A stretch of DNA of 64,000 bases from Klebsiella quasivariicola (GTDB taxonomy: Bacteria > Pseudomonadota > Gammaproteobacteria > Enterobacterales > Enterobacteriaceae): NCBI RefSeq assembly GCF_002269255.1, contig NZ_CP022823.1, positions 2,790,001-2,854,000 on the forward strand, given 5' to 3'. The position numbers were made by a program, and so were the translations under genes. The notes beneath the pieces are model-generated. The model saw only the letters and a list, made by a program, of their open reading frames with translations, had not been told where the DNA came from and did not search any database. Each line of letters begins with the position of its first letter. The stretch's first letter is position 1. Shown in pieces: positions 35,271 through 44,241 of the stretch.

Positions 35271-36262
35271 CTCTCCTGCGTCGGGCCGCTCTGACGCTGT
35301 TACTTGCCCTGTTACCGGCCGTCAGCGGATGGGCCTGTACGCCAGTGTTTGTCCGCGGCCAGGCCAGCACCCTTCGGCTGAACGTAGGGCAACTCACCGT
35401 GCCGGCTGACGCCAGACCGGGCACCCCGCTGTATCACAAAAGTTTTGCCTGGAATCGCCTTAGCGACGGCGGCGAACAGTGGATCCGCTGCGCGGACGAC
35501 CCGCACGGACTGTCGCCGCTGCTGCTGGACAGTCTGCTGTCCGGCGGGGCGACGCGACCGACGGTTTATCAAACCAACCTCGCCGGCATTGGCGTTCGCG
35601 TATCGCTGCGCGCTATCGGCGGCTATGGCGGCTTTCCTGACCGGCCGACGCCCTCGCCGTTTAGCGAACGGGTGAACAATCCGGCCATATTGCCTGATGC
35701 GGTGTGGAAACTGGGCTATTTCCGCCTGACGATTGAGCTTATTAAAACCGGTCCCGCGGCGACACCGGGCGAGCTTGAGTATCACAGCGAGCATTTTTTA
35801 ATGGCAGAGCATACCCCGCTGGCCGCGTTAGACTTAACCGGCAGGGTCAACACCGCGGGATGTTCCGTGAATGACGCCACGCCAGCGCTGATTAAGCTGC
35901 CCGCCGCGATGCTTGACCACTTCGGCGGCGTCGGCAAAACCACCGGCGATACCCCTTTCGCGCTGCAGCTGGATTGCAACAGCGCGGTCACGGTTTCCCT
36001 GCGTGTTGACGGCGCAGAGCCCCTCACCGCCCGGGATCATGGCGTTTTGCGCAATGACGCCACGGACGATCGGGCGCAGGGTATCGGGGTGCAACTGCTT
36101 TACCATCGTCAGCCGGTCGCCCTGAATCATGAGATGACGCTGGGCAGCGCCAGCCCGGGACGGTTTACGCTGCCGCTCACTGCCCGCTACTACCAGACCC
36201 GCCCCCGGGTCACCGCCGGTCAGGTGTCGGCCGTTGCGACCTATACCTTACATTATGACTAA
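35258..36262 (+). CDS. Fimbrial tip adhesin (two-domain, FimH-like architecture)
   Basis: 334 aa. Signal peptide RRAALTLLLALLPAVSGWA, then a non-pilin lectin-like domain (about 25-195, with CTPVFVRGQ and a second Cys in WIRCADDPHG) and a C-terminal pilin domain (about 200-334) with DLTGRVNTAGCSVNDATP and final strand VATYTLHYD. This length and layout mark a tip adhesin. The start ATG 35258 lies inside the usher's last codons. No specific receptor can be inferred from sequence. Confidence 0.85.
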   Translation: MSFLTLLRRAALTLLLALLPAVSGWACTPVFVRGQASTLRLNVGQLTVPADARPGTPLYHKSFAWNRLSDGGEQWIRCADDPHGLSPLLLDSLLSGGATRPTVYQTNLAGIGVRVSLRAIGGYGGFPDRPTPSPFSERVNNPAILPDAVWKLGYFRLTIELIKTGPAATPGELEYHSEHFLMAEHTPLAALDLTGRVNTAGCSVNDATPALIKLPAAMLDHFGGVGKTTGDTPFALQLDCNSAVTVSLRVDGAEPLTARDHGVLRNDATDDRAQGIGVQLLYHRQPVALNHEMTLGSASPGRFTLPLTARYYQTRPRVTAGQVSAVATYTLHYD

Positions 36263-36358
36263 GCGATGGCGAACCGACGGATGAAGGAATTGCTCTGACC
36301 CACGAATCGTAAGAGAATAGCCGCTACACGCGACGATCTGATTACACGGGAGTTTATC

Positions 36359-37687
36359 ATCAGCCATTCTCGTCGATTCCCCTTAGCCAGCAAAGTGGCG
36401 CTGGCAGGTGCGGTTCTCATTGCCGCCGGCATGCTGTTCAGCTGCACCAGTAAGGCCCCTAAATCCCTCGTCACGCCGCCGAAAAGCGCAGCCGTTAAAG
36501 CCGGCCAGACGCACCGGGAGCCGGTACGCGGCGTGTGGCTCACCACCGTTTCGCGCCTTGACTGGCCGCCGGTCGGGTCGATTATTGCCAGTACGCCGGA
36601 GAGCCGCATCACCCAGCAAAAGCTGGCGCTGATCGCCAAACTCGATAACCTGCAGCGCCTGGGCATTAACACCGTCTTTTTCCAGGTGAAGCCGGACGGT
36701 ACGGCGCTCTGGCGGTCAGATATTCTGCCGTGGTCCGATATGCTGACCGGTAAAATCGGCGAATACCCCGGCTACGATCCGCTGCAGTTTATGCTGGATG
36801 AAGCGCACAAGCGCGGTATGAAGGTTCACGCATGGTTTAACCCCTATCGTGTCTCGGTCAACACCAAACCGTCGACCGTTGCCGAGCTGAATAACACCCT
36901 CACGCAGGTGCCGGCCAGCGTGTTCGTCCTGCACCGTAACTGGATCCGCACCGCCAGCGATCGCTTTGTTCTCGACCCGGGCATCCCCGAAGCGCGGGAC
37001 TGGATCACCAGCATCGTCGCAGAAGTGGTGCAAAACTACCCGATTGACGGTGTGCAGTTCGACGACTATTTCTACACCGAAACCGCCGCTTCACCGCTTA
37101 ACGATAATGAAACCTTCCGCCGTTACGGGCAGGGCTACGCCTCGAAAGGCGACTGGCGCCGGCATAACACCCAGCAGCTCATTGCCCAGGTTTCCAGCAC
37201 CATCAAAAAGCTCAATCCGAACGTTGAGTTTGGCGTGAGCCCGGCCGGGGTGTGGCGCAACCGCTCCCACGATCCGGCGGGGTCGGATACCCGGGGCGCG
37301 GCCGCGTATGATGAGTCCTATGCCGATACCCGCAGCTGGGTGCAGCAGGGACTGCTCGACTACATCGCCCCGCAGATCTACTGGCCGTTTGCCCGCGATG
37401 CGGCGCGCTATGATGTGCTGGCCAACTGGTGGGCCGAGGTGGTTAAGCCAACGCATACCCGGCTGTATATCGGCGTGGCGCTGTACAAAGTGGGTGAGCC
37501 GTCTAAAAATGAGCCTGACTGGACGGTGGACGGCGGTGTGCCGGAGCTGAAAAAGCAGCTCGACCTCAATGAGACTCTGCCGCAGATCCAGGGCACGATC
37601 CTGTTCCGCGAAAATAATCTCAATCAGCCGCAAACCCGACAGGCGGTCAACTATCTGCGCAGCCGCTGGGGGCAGCCGCAGAGCTAG
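36359..37687 (+). CDS. digH: DigH (YddW) divisome-localised glycosyl hydrolase lipoprotein
   Basis: The frame matches E. coli DigH/YddW closely (MRGIWLATVSRLDWPP-like start of the domain, VFFQVKPDGTALW, GYDPLQFMLDEAHKRGMKVH, VDGVQFDDYFY-like segment, FGVSPAGVWRNRSHDP, YIAPQIYWPF). It is a DUF187/GH10-like enzyme that cuts denuded peptidoglycan glycans at the septum. The lipobox LFSC supports a lipoprotein. The start is odd: the only standard start near the signal peptide is GTG 36395, which would leave a signal sequence without basic residues. The codon with ideal spacing from GGGAG is ATC at 36359, giving a basic SHSRR N-region of family length. I mark 36359 as the likely original start; true initiation is uncertain. 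Confidence 0.88.
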   Translation: MSHSRRFPLASKVALAGAVLIAAGMLFSCTSKAPKSLVTPPKSAAVKAGQTHREPVRGVWLTTVSRLDWPPVGSIIASTPESRITQQKLALIAKLDNLQRLGINTVFFQVKPDGTALWRSDILPWSDMLTGKIGEYPGYDPLQFMLDEAHKRGMKVHAWFNPYRVSVNTKPSTVAELNNTLTQVPASVFVLHRNWIRTASDRFVLDPGIPEARDWITSIVAEVVQNYPIDGVQFDDYFYTETAASPLNDNETFRRYGQGYASKGDWRRHNTQQLIAQVSSTIKKLNPNVEFGVSPAGVWRNRSHDPAGSDTRGAAAYDESYADTRSWVQQGLLDYIAPQIYWPFARDAARYDVLANWWAEVVKPTHTRLYIGVALYKVGEPSKNEPDWTVDGGVPELKKQLDLNETLPQIQGTILFRENNLNQPQTRQAVNYLRSRWGQPQS

Positions 37688-37703
37688 CCGCCCGCCGGCT
37701 TCG

Positions 37704-39026
37704 CTATAACGCCTGCAACCCTTGCTGCAGGCGGGCGTGCAGCTTCAGCATATTCTCCGTAATGGCCTGCCAGACGTGGGCGGAAAAGTCCGCTGGCAGC
37801 GTCCGGCGGGCGCTGTCGATAGCCTGCGGCACCCGCCCGGCAAACTCATTGAGGATCGCCAGCATCTGCTCCCGGGGAAAGTTCACCGCTTTGGCGGTCG
37901 CCAGAAAATGACGCGGATAGATCGCGTTAATCTCCGTTTTCCGCCCTTTTGTGGCATTGAGCCCCATCGACAGCTTCAGATCGCGCAGATGCAGACCCGT
38001 GCCGCCCAGTACCGGAAACGCCGAAATAATGTCGTAGAACGGCGTTAAGCGGTAACTACCGCCGGGCAGCAGGTAAATTGAGAAGTTTTTCGCGTGACCG
38101 TCCGTCGCCCCGGCCAGCCACTGAAAGACCATGAATTTCATAAAGTCAGCGCGGTCTTTCAGGGCTTCACTGGACCCCAGCAGAAAAGACATTATCGCGG
38201 CGATCCCCGGTCCGCCGTCGGACTCGTATTTCATCGCTGAAGGAAGACCAAACGCCTGACACAGATCCTCCTGCGGCAGACGCAGCAGCACCCGTCCCTC
38301 CTGCGCCCAGCGCCGGTCGAAGCGGGTCACCGCCAGCGCGCGGATCCGCGGGGTGGTGATGATCTCTGCCTCCGGCACCGCCAGGCCCAGCGCTCTGGCC
38401 AGCGCCAGGCACAGATACTCGTTATCCACGCTTTCACGCAGATCCAGCGTTGCATTAGGCTGCTTAATCTCGCCGATCGGCAGTTTAATGATATGCGTGG
38501 TCGGCGTGGTGCCCTGCGGAATACACCAGTGTCCGCCCATCCGCAGCAGCGCCGTTTTCTCCTGGGCGCCGGCCACCGAGATACGGAAATCATCCTGGCC
38601 GTTCACCATTCCGAGAGGTATATCCGACTGGTAGGCGGTCAGCAGAGAGGTGAGTTGCGCCTCGTCCAGCGTCTGCCAGCGCAATGCCTCCAGATACGCC
38701 TCTTCCCCCGGCGGCAGCAGGGTCACCGCCCCTACGCTATCGCGCCCGACTTCGGCCAGCAGATCGAACGGCTGCGTTGAGCGCGCCTGATAGCGCCTGA
38801 CGATCCGGTCGCGGACCTGTGGGCTGTCGGGCAGCAGGTTATCAAAATAGTGATACACCGCGTCGGCGGTGATATTGCCATACTGCAGCGGCAGCGAGAG
38901 GGAGAGCGGTCTGGCGCGCGGGCTGCGCAGCCACTCTTCGTCGTAGCGAAAACTGTGCGCCCCGTTGGCCTGGCGGGTTAAGGTGCCCACGCGCACATTG
39001 TTCATCCAGGTGATAAGCGTTGCCAT
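37704..39026 (-). CDS. hipA: HipA toxin kinase
   Basis: 440 aa, the length of E. coli HipA (440) and similar along its whole length. Autophosphorylated S150 in RISVAGAQEKTALL, P-loop region, catalytic Asp in GATDGHAKNFSIYLL, and Mg-binding Asp in TPFYDIISAFPVLGG are all present. In E. coli HipA phosphorylates glutamyl-tRNA synthetase and halts translation. The ATG at 39026 overlaps the hipB stop (TAATG), giving coupled translation. No disruption is seen. Confidence 0.95.
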   Translation of the reverse strand: MATLITWMNNVRVGTLTRQANGAHSFRYDEEWLRSPRARPLSLSLPLQYGNITADAVYHYFDNLLPDSPQVRDRIVRRYQARSTQPFDLLAEVGRDSVGAVTLLPPGEEAYLEALRWQTLDEAQLTSLLTAYQSDIPLGMVNGQDDFRISVAGAQEKTALLRMGGHWCIPQGTTPTTHIIKLPIGEIKQPNATLDLRESVDNEYLCLALARALGLAVPEAEIITTPRIRALAVTRFDRRWAQEGRVLLRLPQEDLCQAFGLPSAMKYESDGGPGIAAIMSFLLGSSEALKDRADFMKFMVFQWLAGATDGHAKNFSIYLLPGGSYRLTPFYDIISAFPVLGGTGLHLRDLKLSMGLNATKGRKTEINAIYPRHFLATAKAVNFPREQMLAILNEFAGRVPQAIDSARRTLPADFSAHVWQAITENMLKLHARLQQGLQAL

Positions 39027-39292
39027 TACCAGTCAAGGTCCGTGTTGTTATCGGGAGCCGGCGCCGTCTCTGTGGCTTTGGCGTTCAGGGTCATCACCAC
39101 CCCCAGCGACTGGAGGATCTTAAACAGCGTGGTTAAGGTGGTTTTGTCGGGGTGATTTTCAAAATTGGACAGCGTCGCCTGCTTAATACCGATCCGCCTG
39201 GCCAGCGCATCCTGTGTCCAGTGGTTCTGCTGGCGCAGCAGCTTCAGATAATTGGCCAGCTGCACGGGACTGTATATCTGCGGGGAATTCAT
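39026..39292 (-). CDS. hipB: HipB antitoxin / repressor
   Basis: 88 aa from ATG 39292, as in E. coli HipB; a frame extension to 39313 exists but adds residues lacking in the family. Cro/C1-type helix-turn-helix: WTQDALARRIGIKQATLSNFENHPDKTTL. The tail ends in DLDW, matching the C-terminal Trp that contacts HipA in E. coli. Upstream are four TATCC-N8-GGATA operators, so it should autorepress hipBA together with HipA. Confidence 0.95.
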   Translation of the reverse strand: MNSPQIYSPVQLANYLKLLRQQNHWTQDALARRIGIKQATLSNFENHPDKTTLTTLFKILQSLGVVMTLNAKATETAPAPDNNTDLDW

Positions 39293-39314
39293 CGTCTGGT
39301 TCCTCACCATCATT

Positions 39315-39416
39315 TATCCCTTTATCGGGATAAATTTGGTTTTATACCCTGCAGGGGATAATGTCAAGATTATCCCCTGATGGGGATAGAAAGAGGATTA
39401 TCCTCATGTGGGGATA
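39315..39416. promoter_or_regulatory. hipBA promoter with four HipB operators at 28-bp spacing
   Basis: Four palindromes fit the E. coli hip operator TATCC-N8-GGATA: 39315-39332, 39343-39360 (first arm TATAC, one mismatch), 39371-39388 and 39399-39416. Starts are exactly 28 bp apart, placing them at a regular helical phase. The first lies 23 bp before the hipB start. This supports cooperative HipB or HipAB binding and tight repression. Confidence 0.9.
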
Positions 39417-39448
39417 AAGCAGGAAAGAGGGTAGCCTGAGATGCCTGT

Positions 39449-39484
39449 ACATGCCCGGTGGCGGCTGCACCTTACCGGGCCTGG
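39449..39484. repeat. REP-like palindrome
   Basis: Sequence of the type TGCCCGGTGGCGGCTGCACC...ACCGGGCCTGG, matching the REP core repeated at 55.8-56.1 kb. It lies between the hip operators and the end of hpxT. Confidence 0.65.
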
Positions 39485-39531
39485 GGGCTGTCTCTGCCCG
39501 CTCCGTAACGATCCAGGCCGGACAGCCGGGC

Positions 39532-39858
39532 TTAACTGCCGCGATAGGTCGACCACCCGCCCGGGGCGATGAGAAACGGCAGATGGAAATGGTCATCTGC
39601 CGCCTCGCCGATGACAAAATCAATCTGCGCCCGGGTAAAGACGCTCTCGCGCCCGGCGCGGGTAAACCACGCCCCGGTTTCCGCCGTTAAGCAATAGCGC
39701 CCCGCCGGCAGCGGCGCGTCGCTGAAGGTGGCGATACGCCCCTGCGCATTGGTCACCAGGGTCGCCAGCGTCTCGCCCTCCCGGCTCAGGCTGACCGTTA
39801 CGCCTTCTGCCGGCGTACCGGTGGAAATATCCAGAATATGGGTGCTCAGGGTGCTCAT
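39532..39858 (-). CDS. hpxT: 5-Hydroxyisourate hydrolase
   Basis: 108 aa, transthyretin-like. Family marks are the N-terminal LSTHILDISTGTPAEGV (catalytic His) and C-terminal YRGS, plus a central HFHLPFLIAPGGWSTYRG segment. It converts 5-hydroxyisourate, the product of HpxO, to OHCU, the second step of urate breakdown to allantoin. It overlaps hpxQ by 4 bp (ATGA). The trio hpxP-hpxQ-hpxT is the known Klebsiella purine-catabolic operon. Confidence 0.93.
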   Translation of the reverse strand: MSTLSTHILDISTGTPAEGVTVSLSREGETLATLVTNAQGRIATFSDAPLPAGRYCLTAETGAWFTRAGRESVFTRAQIDFVIGEAADDHFHLPFLIAPGGWSTYRGS

Positions 39859-40355
39859 TCGCCAATCACTCCTTCCAGTCTTAACATCGTAATCTCCCGC
39901 AGCTGGGCAAGCGCCTCGGCCACTTCTTCGTCGGCGGTATGCTGCAGCCGGCGCGTCAGCGCCTGCAACATCTCATCGCCGCTGCGCCCTTTGGCACGGA
40001 TTAAAAACACCCGGCCAAAACGGGCCTCGTAGCGGGCATTGCCCTCCCGCAGGGCCTGCGCGAGCCGCTCATTCTCGCTGTCCACCGCCGACTGCTCCTG
40101 GCGCGACAGCGCCGCGTGCGCCTGGCTGCCGGTCGGCTTTTCACCGATCCGCGGATGGGCGCTGAGCGCCGCGTTCAGCTCGTCCTCTCCCCAGTTAGCC
40201 ATCGCCTCCCGGGCGGTCTGCAGCAGCGCATGGCGGCTGGCGAAAGGTCGCAAGCTCACCAGCGTCTCGCCCCAGGCCGGGATCGCCACGCAGGGGGCCA
40301 GCAGCCCCACTGCCTCATCTTTACTCAGGCCGTTAAACTGACTCAGCGCGATCAT
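39855..40355 (-). CDS. hpxQ: OHCU decarboxylase
   Basis: 166 aa. Motifs of the family: MIALSQFNGLSKDEAVGLL, HALLQTAREAMANW, LSAHPRIGEKPTG with the catalytic His, and NARYEARFGRVFLIRAKGRSG. It decarboxylates OHCU to S-allantoin, the last step of uricolysis. It overlaps hpxP by 23 bp and hpxT by 4 bp, so all three genes are tightly coupled. Confidence 0.93.
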   Translation of the reverse strand: MIALSQFNGLSKDEAVGLLAPCVAIPAWGETLVSLRPFASRHALLQTAREAMANWGEDELNAALSAHPRIGEKPTGSQAHAALSRQEQSAVDSENERLAQALREGNARYEARFGRVFLIRAKGRSGDEMLQALTRRLQHTADEEVAEALAQLREITMLRLEGVIGE

Positions 40356-41712
40356 CCTGACTCCTTATCGTTTTCGTCGCCGCCTGCTCCTGCGGCAGAA
40401 TAAGGTTCAGCGCTATCGCTACCAGCCCACCGCTGGTGGCCGCCGAACCGAACAGATCGCCGACCATCGGCGGAAAATGGCTGAGAAACGCCGGCACCGA
40501 CTCGACGCCAAGGCCAGCACCAAACGCCAGACCCACAATCAGCACATCGCGACGGCTCAGCGGGGTCTGAGTAATAATCCGGATCCCGGCCGCCACCACA
40601 CAGCCAAACATCACCATCGTGGCGCCCCCCAGTACCGGCGCCGGGATCTGCCGCAGCAGTTCGCCTACCGGGGGAAACAGTCCAAGCAGGATCAGGATCA
40701 CGCCAATGTAGCGCCCGACGTAGCGGCTGGCCACCCCGGTCATCTGGATCACGCCGTTGTTCTGCGCGAAGGTGGTGTTGGGAAAAGCACAGAGCATGGC
40801 GGCCACCATACAGCTAACGCCGTCCGCCAGGATACCGCCCTTCAGCCGGTTACGAAAAGCATGGTCATCAATAGACTGTTGCGAAATCAGCGAGTTGGCC
40901 GTCAGATCGCCCACCGCCTCCAGAATACAGACCAGCGACACCAGGGCGACCGGCAGAAATATCGCGCTGTTAAACTGAAAACCGAACGGAAACAGCGTCG
41001 GCAGACGAAACAGGGTGTCGCCCAGACTGTGAAGATGGAACTGACCGCTCAGCCCCGCCGCCACACAGCCCACGACAATGCCCACCACCACCGAGGAGAG
41101 CCGCAGCCAGCGGTTTTTGGCGCAGCTCAGCAGGACGATAACCCCGAGGGTACCCGCCCCGAGCGCGATGTTGCTCATGCTGGCGAAATCCTCGGCCTTT
41201 TCCCCACCGCACCAGTTGATGACGCTAACCTTGATCAGGCTGATGCCGATCAGCGCAATCACGCTGCCGGTAATAATCGGGGTAAAGATTTTCTTCAGCG
41301 GCTCAATAAAACGGCTGACAATCACCGGCACCAGCGCGGCGACAAAGTTAACGCCGAACAGCATCGCCATAATATCCTGCGGCCCGCCGCCCTGCGCTTT
41401 CACCCACATCCCCCCGGCCACCGCCACGCCAAGAAAGGCGAAGCTGGTGCCCTGCATGCAGATCATCCCGGCCCCCATGCCCCAGACCCGGTTGGACTGC
41501 AGAAAGGTGCCAATGCCCGAGGCCAGCAGCGACATACTGATGAGATACGGCAGCCACTCGCCAAGCCCGAGGGTCGCGCCGATGATCAGCGGCGGCGTGA
41601 TAATCCCCACCAGGCCCGCCAGCACATGCTGGAGGGCGCTGAAAAAAGCCGGAAGCGGTGGGATCCGCTGTTCAAGGCCGTAAAGCAGGCCGCTGTGATG
41701 TTCGTCAGACAT
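40333..41712 (-). CDS. hpxP: Purine/xanthine permease (NCS2 family)
   Basis: 459 aa with about 12-14 helices. NCS2 signatures: LQHVLAGLVGIITPPLIIGATLG, QGTSFAFLGVAVAGG, and SLVCILEAVGDLTANSLISQQ with the NCS2 signature Asp. Start ATG 41712 gives the standard N-terminus before ERIPP-like LEQRIPPLP; the frame extends to 41742 without need. First gene of hpxPQT; supplies purine bases (hypoxanthine, xanthine or urate) to the pathway. Confidence 0.92.
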   Translation of the reverse strand: MSDEHHSGLLYGLEQRIPPLPAFFSALQHVLAGLVGIITPPLIIGATLGLGEWLPYLISMSLLASGIGTFLQSNRVWGMGAGMICMQGTSFAFLGVAVAGGMWVKAQGGGPQDIMAMLFGVNFVAALVPVIVSRFIEPLKKIFTPIITGSVIALIGISLIKVSVINWCGGEKAEDFASMSNIALGAGTLGVIVLLSCAKNRWLRLSSVVVGIVVGCVAAGLSGQFHLHSLGDTLFRLPTLFPFGFQFNSAIFLPVALVSLVCILEAVGDLTANSLISQQSIDDHAFRNRLKGGILADGVSCMVAAMLCAFPNTTFAQNNGVIQMTGVASRYVGRYIGVILILLGLFPPVGELLRQIPAPVLGGATMVMFGCVVAAGIRIITQTPLSRRDVLIVGLAFGAGLGVESVPAFLSHFPPMVGDLFGSAATSGGLVAIALNLILPQEQAATKTIRSQDDRAESV

Positions 41713-42057
41713 GGTGTTATCCCGTAGCAAAGAGAAGTGCATGGGCTAGTGCACAAAGCAGGCCAGAGGCGACAAAAACGATCGGAAAATTTTATTAACA
41801 CTTCAAAATCATCAACTTAAATCACTCTCTTTACCTATGTCTTCCCGCCGCTGCTGAACCAGACCGTTGAAACAATAGATTCTTAATGCAACATTGAGAA
41901 ACTTTTGATTCATAAAAAGGCAACCAATTCGTCACATTGCACCGATGCGGTGCGTCATGAGCCATCGCTGTGCCTGTGGCAGGCGGTTTTCCTCCCTCCG
42001 GCGAACTGGTACGCAAATTGCTGGAGTCAGTCACGACATCTGGATAAGGAGAATAAA
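41713..42057. promoter_or_regulatory. Divergent hpxP / hpxO control region
   Basis: 345 bp between oppositely transcribed hpxP and hpxO. Its middle (41770-41940) is AT-rich, fitting promoters for both units, and it is a probable binding region for the pathway regulator HpxR. The ribosome site AAGGAGAAT precedes hpxO. Individual operators are not resolved. Confidence 0.5.
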
Positions 42058-43212
42058 ATGAAAGCAATCGTGATTGGCGCCGGCATCGGCGGCTTAAGTG
42101 CGGCCGTGGCGCTCAAACAGTCGGGGATCGACTGCGACGTCTATGAAGCGGTGAAAGAGATCAAACCGGTCGGCGCGGCGATTTCCGTGTGGCCCAACGG
42201 CGTGAAGTGCATGGCCCACCTCGGCATGGGCGACATCATGGAGACCTTCGGCGGGCCGCTGCGCCGGATGGCGTATCGCGATTTCCGCAGCGGCGAGAAC
42301 ATGACCCAGTTCAGTCTCGCCCCGCTGATCGAACGCACCGGCAGCCGGCCCTGCCCGGTCTCCCGGGCAGAGCTGCAGCGGGAAATGCTGGATTTCTGGG
42401 GACGGGAAAGCGTGCAGTTCGGCAAACGCGTCACCCGCTGTGAGGAAGACGCCGACGGCGTGACGGTGTGGTTTACCGATGGCAGCCGCGCCAGCGGCGA
42501 TCTGCTGATTGCCGCCGACGGCAGCCATTCCGCACTGCGTCCGTGGGTGCTGGGCTTTACCCCGCCGCGCCGCTACGCCGGCTACGTCAACTGGAACGGT
42601 CTGGTGGAGATAGATGAAGCGCTGGCACCCGGCGATCAGTGGACCACCTTTGTCGGCGAAGGCAAGCGCGTCTCATTGATGCCGGTCTCCGGCGGCCGGT
42701 TCTACTTTTTCTTTGATGTGCCGCTGCCGGCGGGTCTGGCGGAGGATCGCGACACCCTGCGCGCCGACCTCAGCCGCTACTTTGCCGGCTGGGCGCCGCC
42801 GGTGCAGAAGCTTATCGCCGCCCTCGATCCGCAGACCACTAACCGCATTGAAATCCATGATATCGAACCGTTCAGCCGCCTGGTACGCGGCCGCGTCGCG
42901 CTGCTCGGCGACGCCGGACACAGTACCACCCCGGATATTGGCCAGGGGGGCTGCGCGGCGATGGAAGATGCAGTGGTGCTGGGCGCTGTGTTCCGCCAGA
43001 CCCACGATATTGCGGCCGCCCTGGGCGAGTATGAAGCCCAGCGCTGCGACCGGGTTCGTGACCTGGTGCTGAAGGCGCGCAAGCGCTGCGATATCACCCA
43101 CGGGAAGGATATGCAGCTCACCGAAGCCTGGTACCAGGAGCTGCGCGAGGAGACCGGGGAGCGCATTATCAACGGCATGTGCGACACCATCCTCAGCGGG
43201 CCGCTGGGCTGA
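42058..43212 (+). CDS. hpxO: FAD-dependent urate hydroxylase
   Basis: 384 aa, the length of K. pneumoniae HpxO. FAD dinucleotide motif VIGAGIGGLSAAVALKQSG at the N-terminus, DG motif (LLIAADGSHSALRPWV) and second FAD motif GDAGHSTTPDIGQGG. It hydroxylates urate to 5-hydroxyisourate using NADH and O2, an alternative to the cofactor-free uricase. It starts at ATG 42058 with a strong ribosome site; upstream in-frame codons are ignored. Its 3' end overlaps the convergent hpxR gene by 20 bp. Confidence 0.95.
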   Translation: MKAIVIGAGIGGLSAAVALKQSGIDCDVYEAVKEIKPVGAAISVWPNGVKCMAHLGMGDIMETFGGPLRRMAYRDFRSGENMTQFSLAPLIERTGSRPCPVSRAELQREMLDFWGRESVQFGKRVTRCEEDADGVTVWFTDGSRASGDLLIAADGSHSALRPWVLGFTPPRRYAGYVNWNGLVEIDEALAPGDQWTTFVGEGKRVSLMPVSGGRFYFFFDVPLPAGLAEDRDTLRADLSRYFAGWAPPVQKLIAALDPQTTNRIEIHDIEPFSRLVRGRVALLGDAGHSTTPDIGQGGCAAMEDAVVLGAVFRQTHDIAAALGEYEAQRCDRVRDLVLKARKRCDITHGKDMQLTEAWYQELREETGERIINGMCDTILSGPLG

Positions 43213-44116
43213 CCGTCGCCATGGATTCGATCACCGCACTCAGCGTCTGAATGGCCATTTGCGCGGGCCGCGAAAGCTGACGCGAGGGCGCAGTGCACAG
43301 CGCCAGGGTCAGCGGTCGCAGCAGCGTACTGCGCAGCGGGATAAAGGCCAGCTGCCCGCGCTGGACCTCGTCCAGCACGTCGAGCAGGCTAAGGAGCGTC
43401 ACGCCGCTGCCGCGCAGCACCAGCGATTTGATGAGCCGGATATCATTGCAGCTGATGGTATTCTCCGGCGCAAAGTCATGGTGGCGATAGAGGAGCGCCA
43501 CCCGCTCATGGACGATCAGCGGCGCGCCGGGCACAATGTGCCGCTCCAGGCTGAGCTCGCCCAAAGACAGCGCTTTCGCCCCCGCCAGGGGATGGTCCGG
43601 GCGCATCACAATCCCCACCTCCAGTTCGGCAAAGGCCAGCACGCTGAGCCCGGCCTGCCCCTGCGGATCGAGGATCAGGCCGACGTCCAGGTCCGCCTGA
43701 CGCACTTTCTGGCTGACGGTGTGGCTGTCAGCCACCTGCAGATCCAGCTCCAGCCACGGCCAGCTGGCGATGATCTCCGCCAGCGCGGCGGCGAAGCCCC
43801 CTTCCGCCAGCGCCTGCACCATCCCAACGCTGACGCTCCCGCGCTTCATCCCCTGCAGCTCATCAAATTTCTGTCGGGTCTGACGAAACTCCTTCTGCCA
43901 GCGCAGCAGATTGTCATACAGCAGTTCACCGGCGGTAGTCATCCGCAGTCCTTCCGGCAGGCGCTCGAACAACGGGGTGCCGAAGGCCTCCTCGGCCTGC
44001 AGGATCTGGCGGTTAATCGCCGAGGCCGAGATATGCAGCTGCTCGGCGGCCCGGCGCAGGCTGCCGCAGCGGGCCACGGCGATGAAATAGTGCGCGAAAC
44101 GGGAAAATGGACTCAT
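43193..44116 (-). CDS. hpxR: LysR regulator of purine catabolism
   Basis: 307 aa. LysR winged helix-turn-helix RFAHYFIAVARCGSLRRAAE then HISASAINRQILQAEEAFG, and a standard effector domain. ATG 44116 fits the family and follows AGGGGCGCC; the frame extends to 44176 without support. It is divergent from hpxDE and convergent with hpxO, the arrangement of the published Klebsiella hpxDE-hpxR-hpxO cluster. Presumed activator of the hpx genes in response to a purine. Confidence 0.92.
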   Translation of the reverse strand: MSPFSRFAHYFIAVARCGSLRRAAEQLHISASAINRQILQAEEAFGTPLFERLPEGLRMTTAGELLYDNLLRWQKEFRQTRQKFDELQGMKRGSVSVGMVQALAEGGFAAALAEIIASWPWLELDLQVADSHTVSQKVRQADLDVGLILDPQGQAGLSVLAFAELEVGIVMRPDHPLAGAKALSLGELSLERHIVPGAPLIVHERVALLYRHHDFAPENTISCNDIRLIKSLVLRGSGVTLLSLLDVLDEVQRGQLAFIPLRSTLLRPLTLALCTAPSRQLSRPAQMAIQTLSAVIESMATVSPAAR

Positions 44117-44241
44117 GGCGCCCCTGTACTCTTTTTTGCAACAGCTGAGTGAATTAATGGTGATGGATGTGAACACCCTAATATGACAACAATAATCTCA
44201 CAACAATAAAACAATCACCGATGTGAGCAGGAAGAGAAATC
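44117..44241. promoter_or_regulatory. Divergent hpxR / hpxD promoter region
   Basis: 125 bp, AT-rich, with ATTAATGGTGATGGATG and a dense run of ATATGACAACAATAATC that are plausible promoter and LysR-operator sequence. A GGAAGAGAAATC ribosome site precedes hpxD. Confidence 0.45.

Noticed and set aside
40477..41727. Plus-strand 416-codon frame opposite hpxP
   Set aside because: Long but highly polar, with many His/Arg/Gln as expected from an antisense membrane-protein gene; no start or motif.
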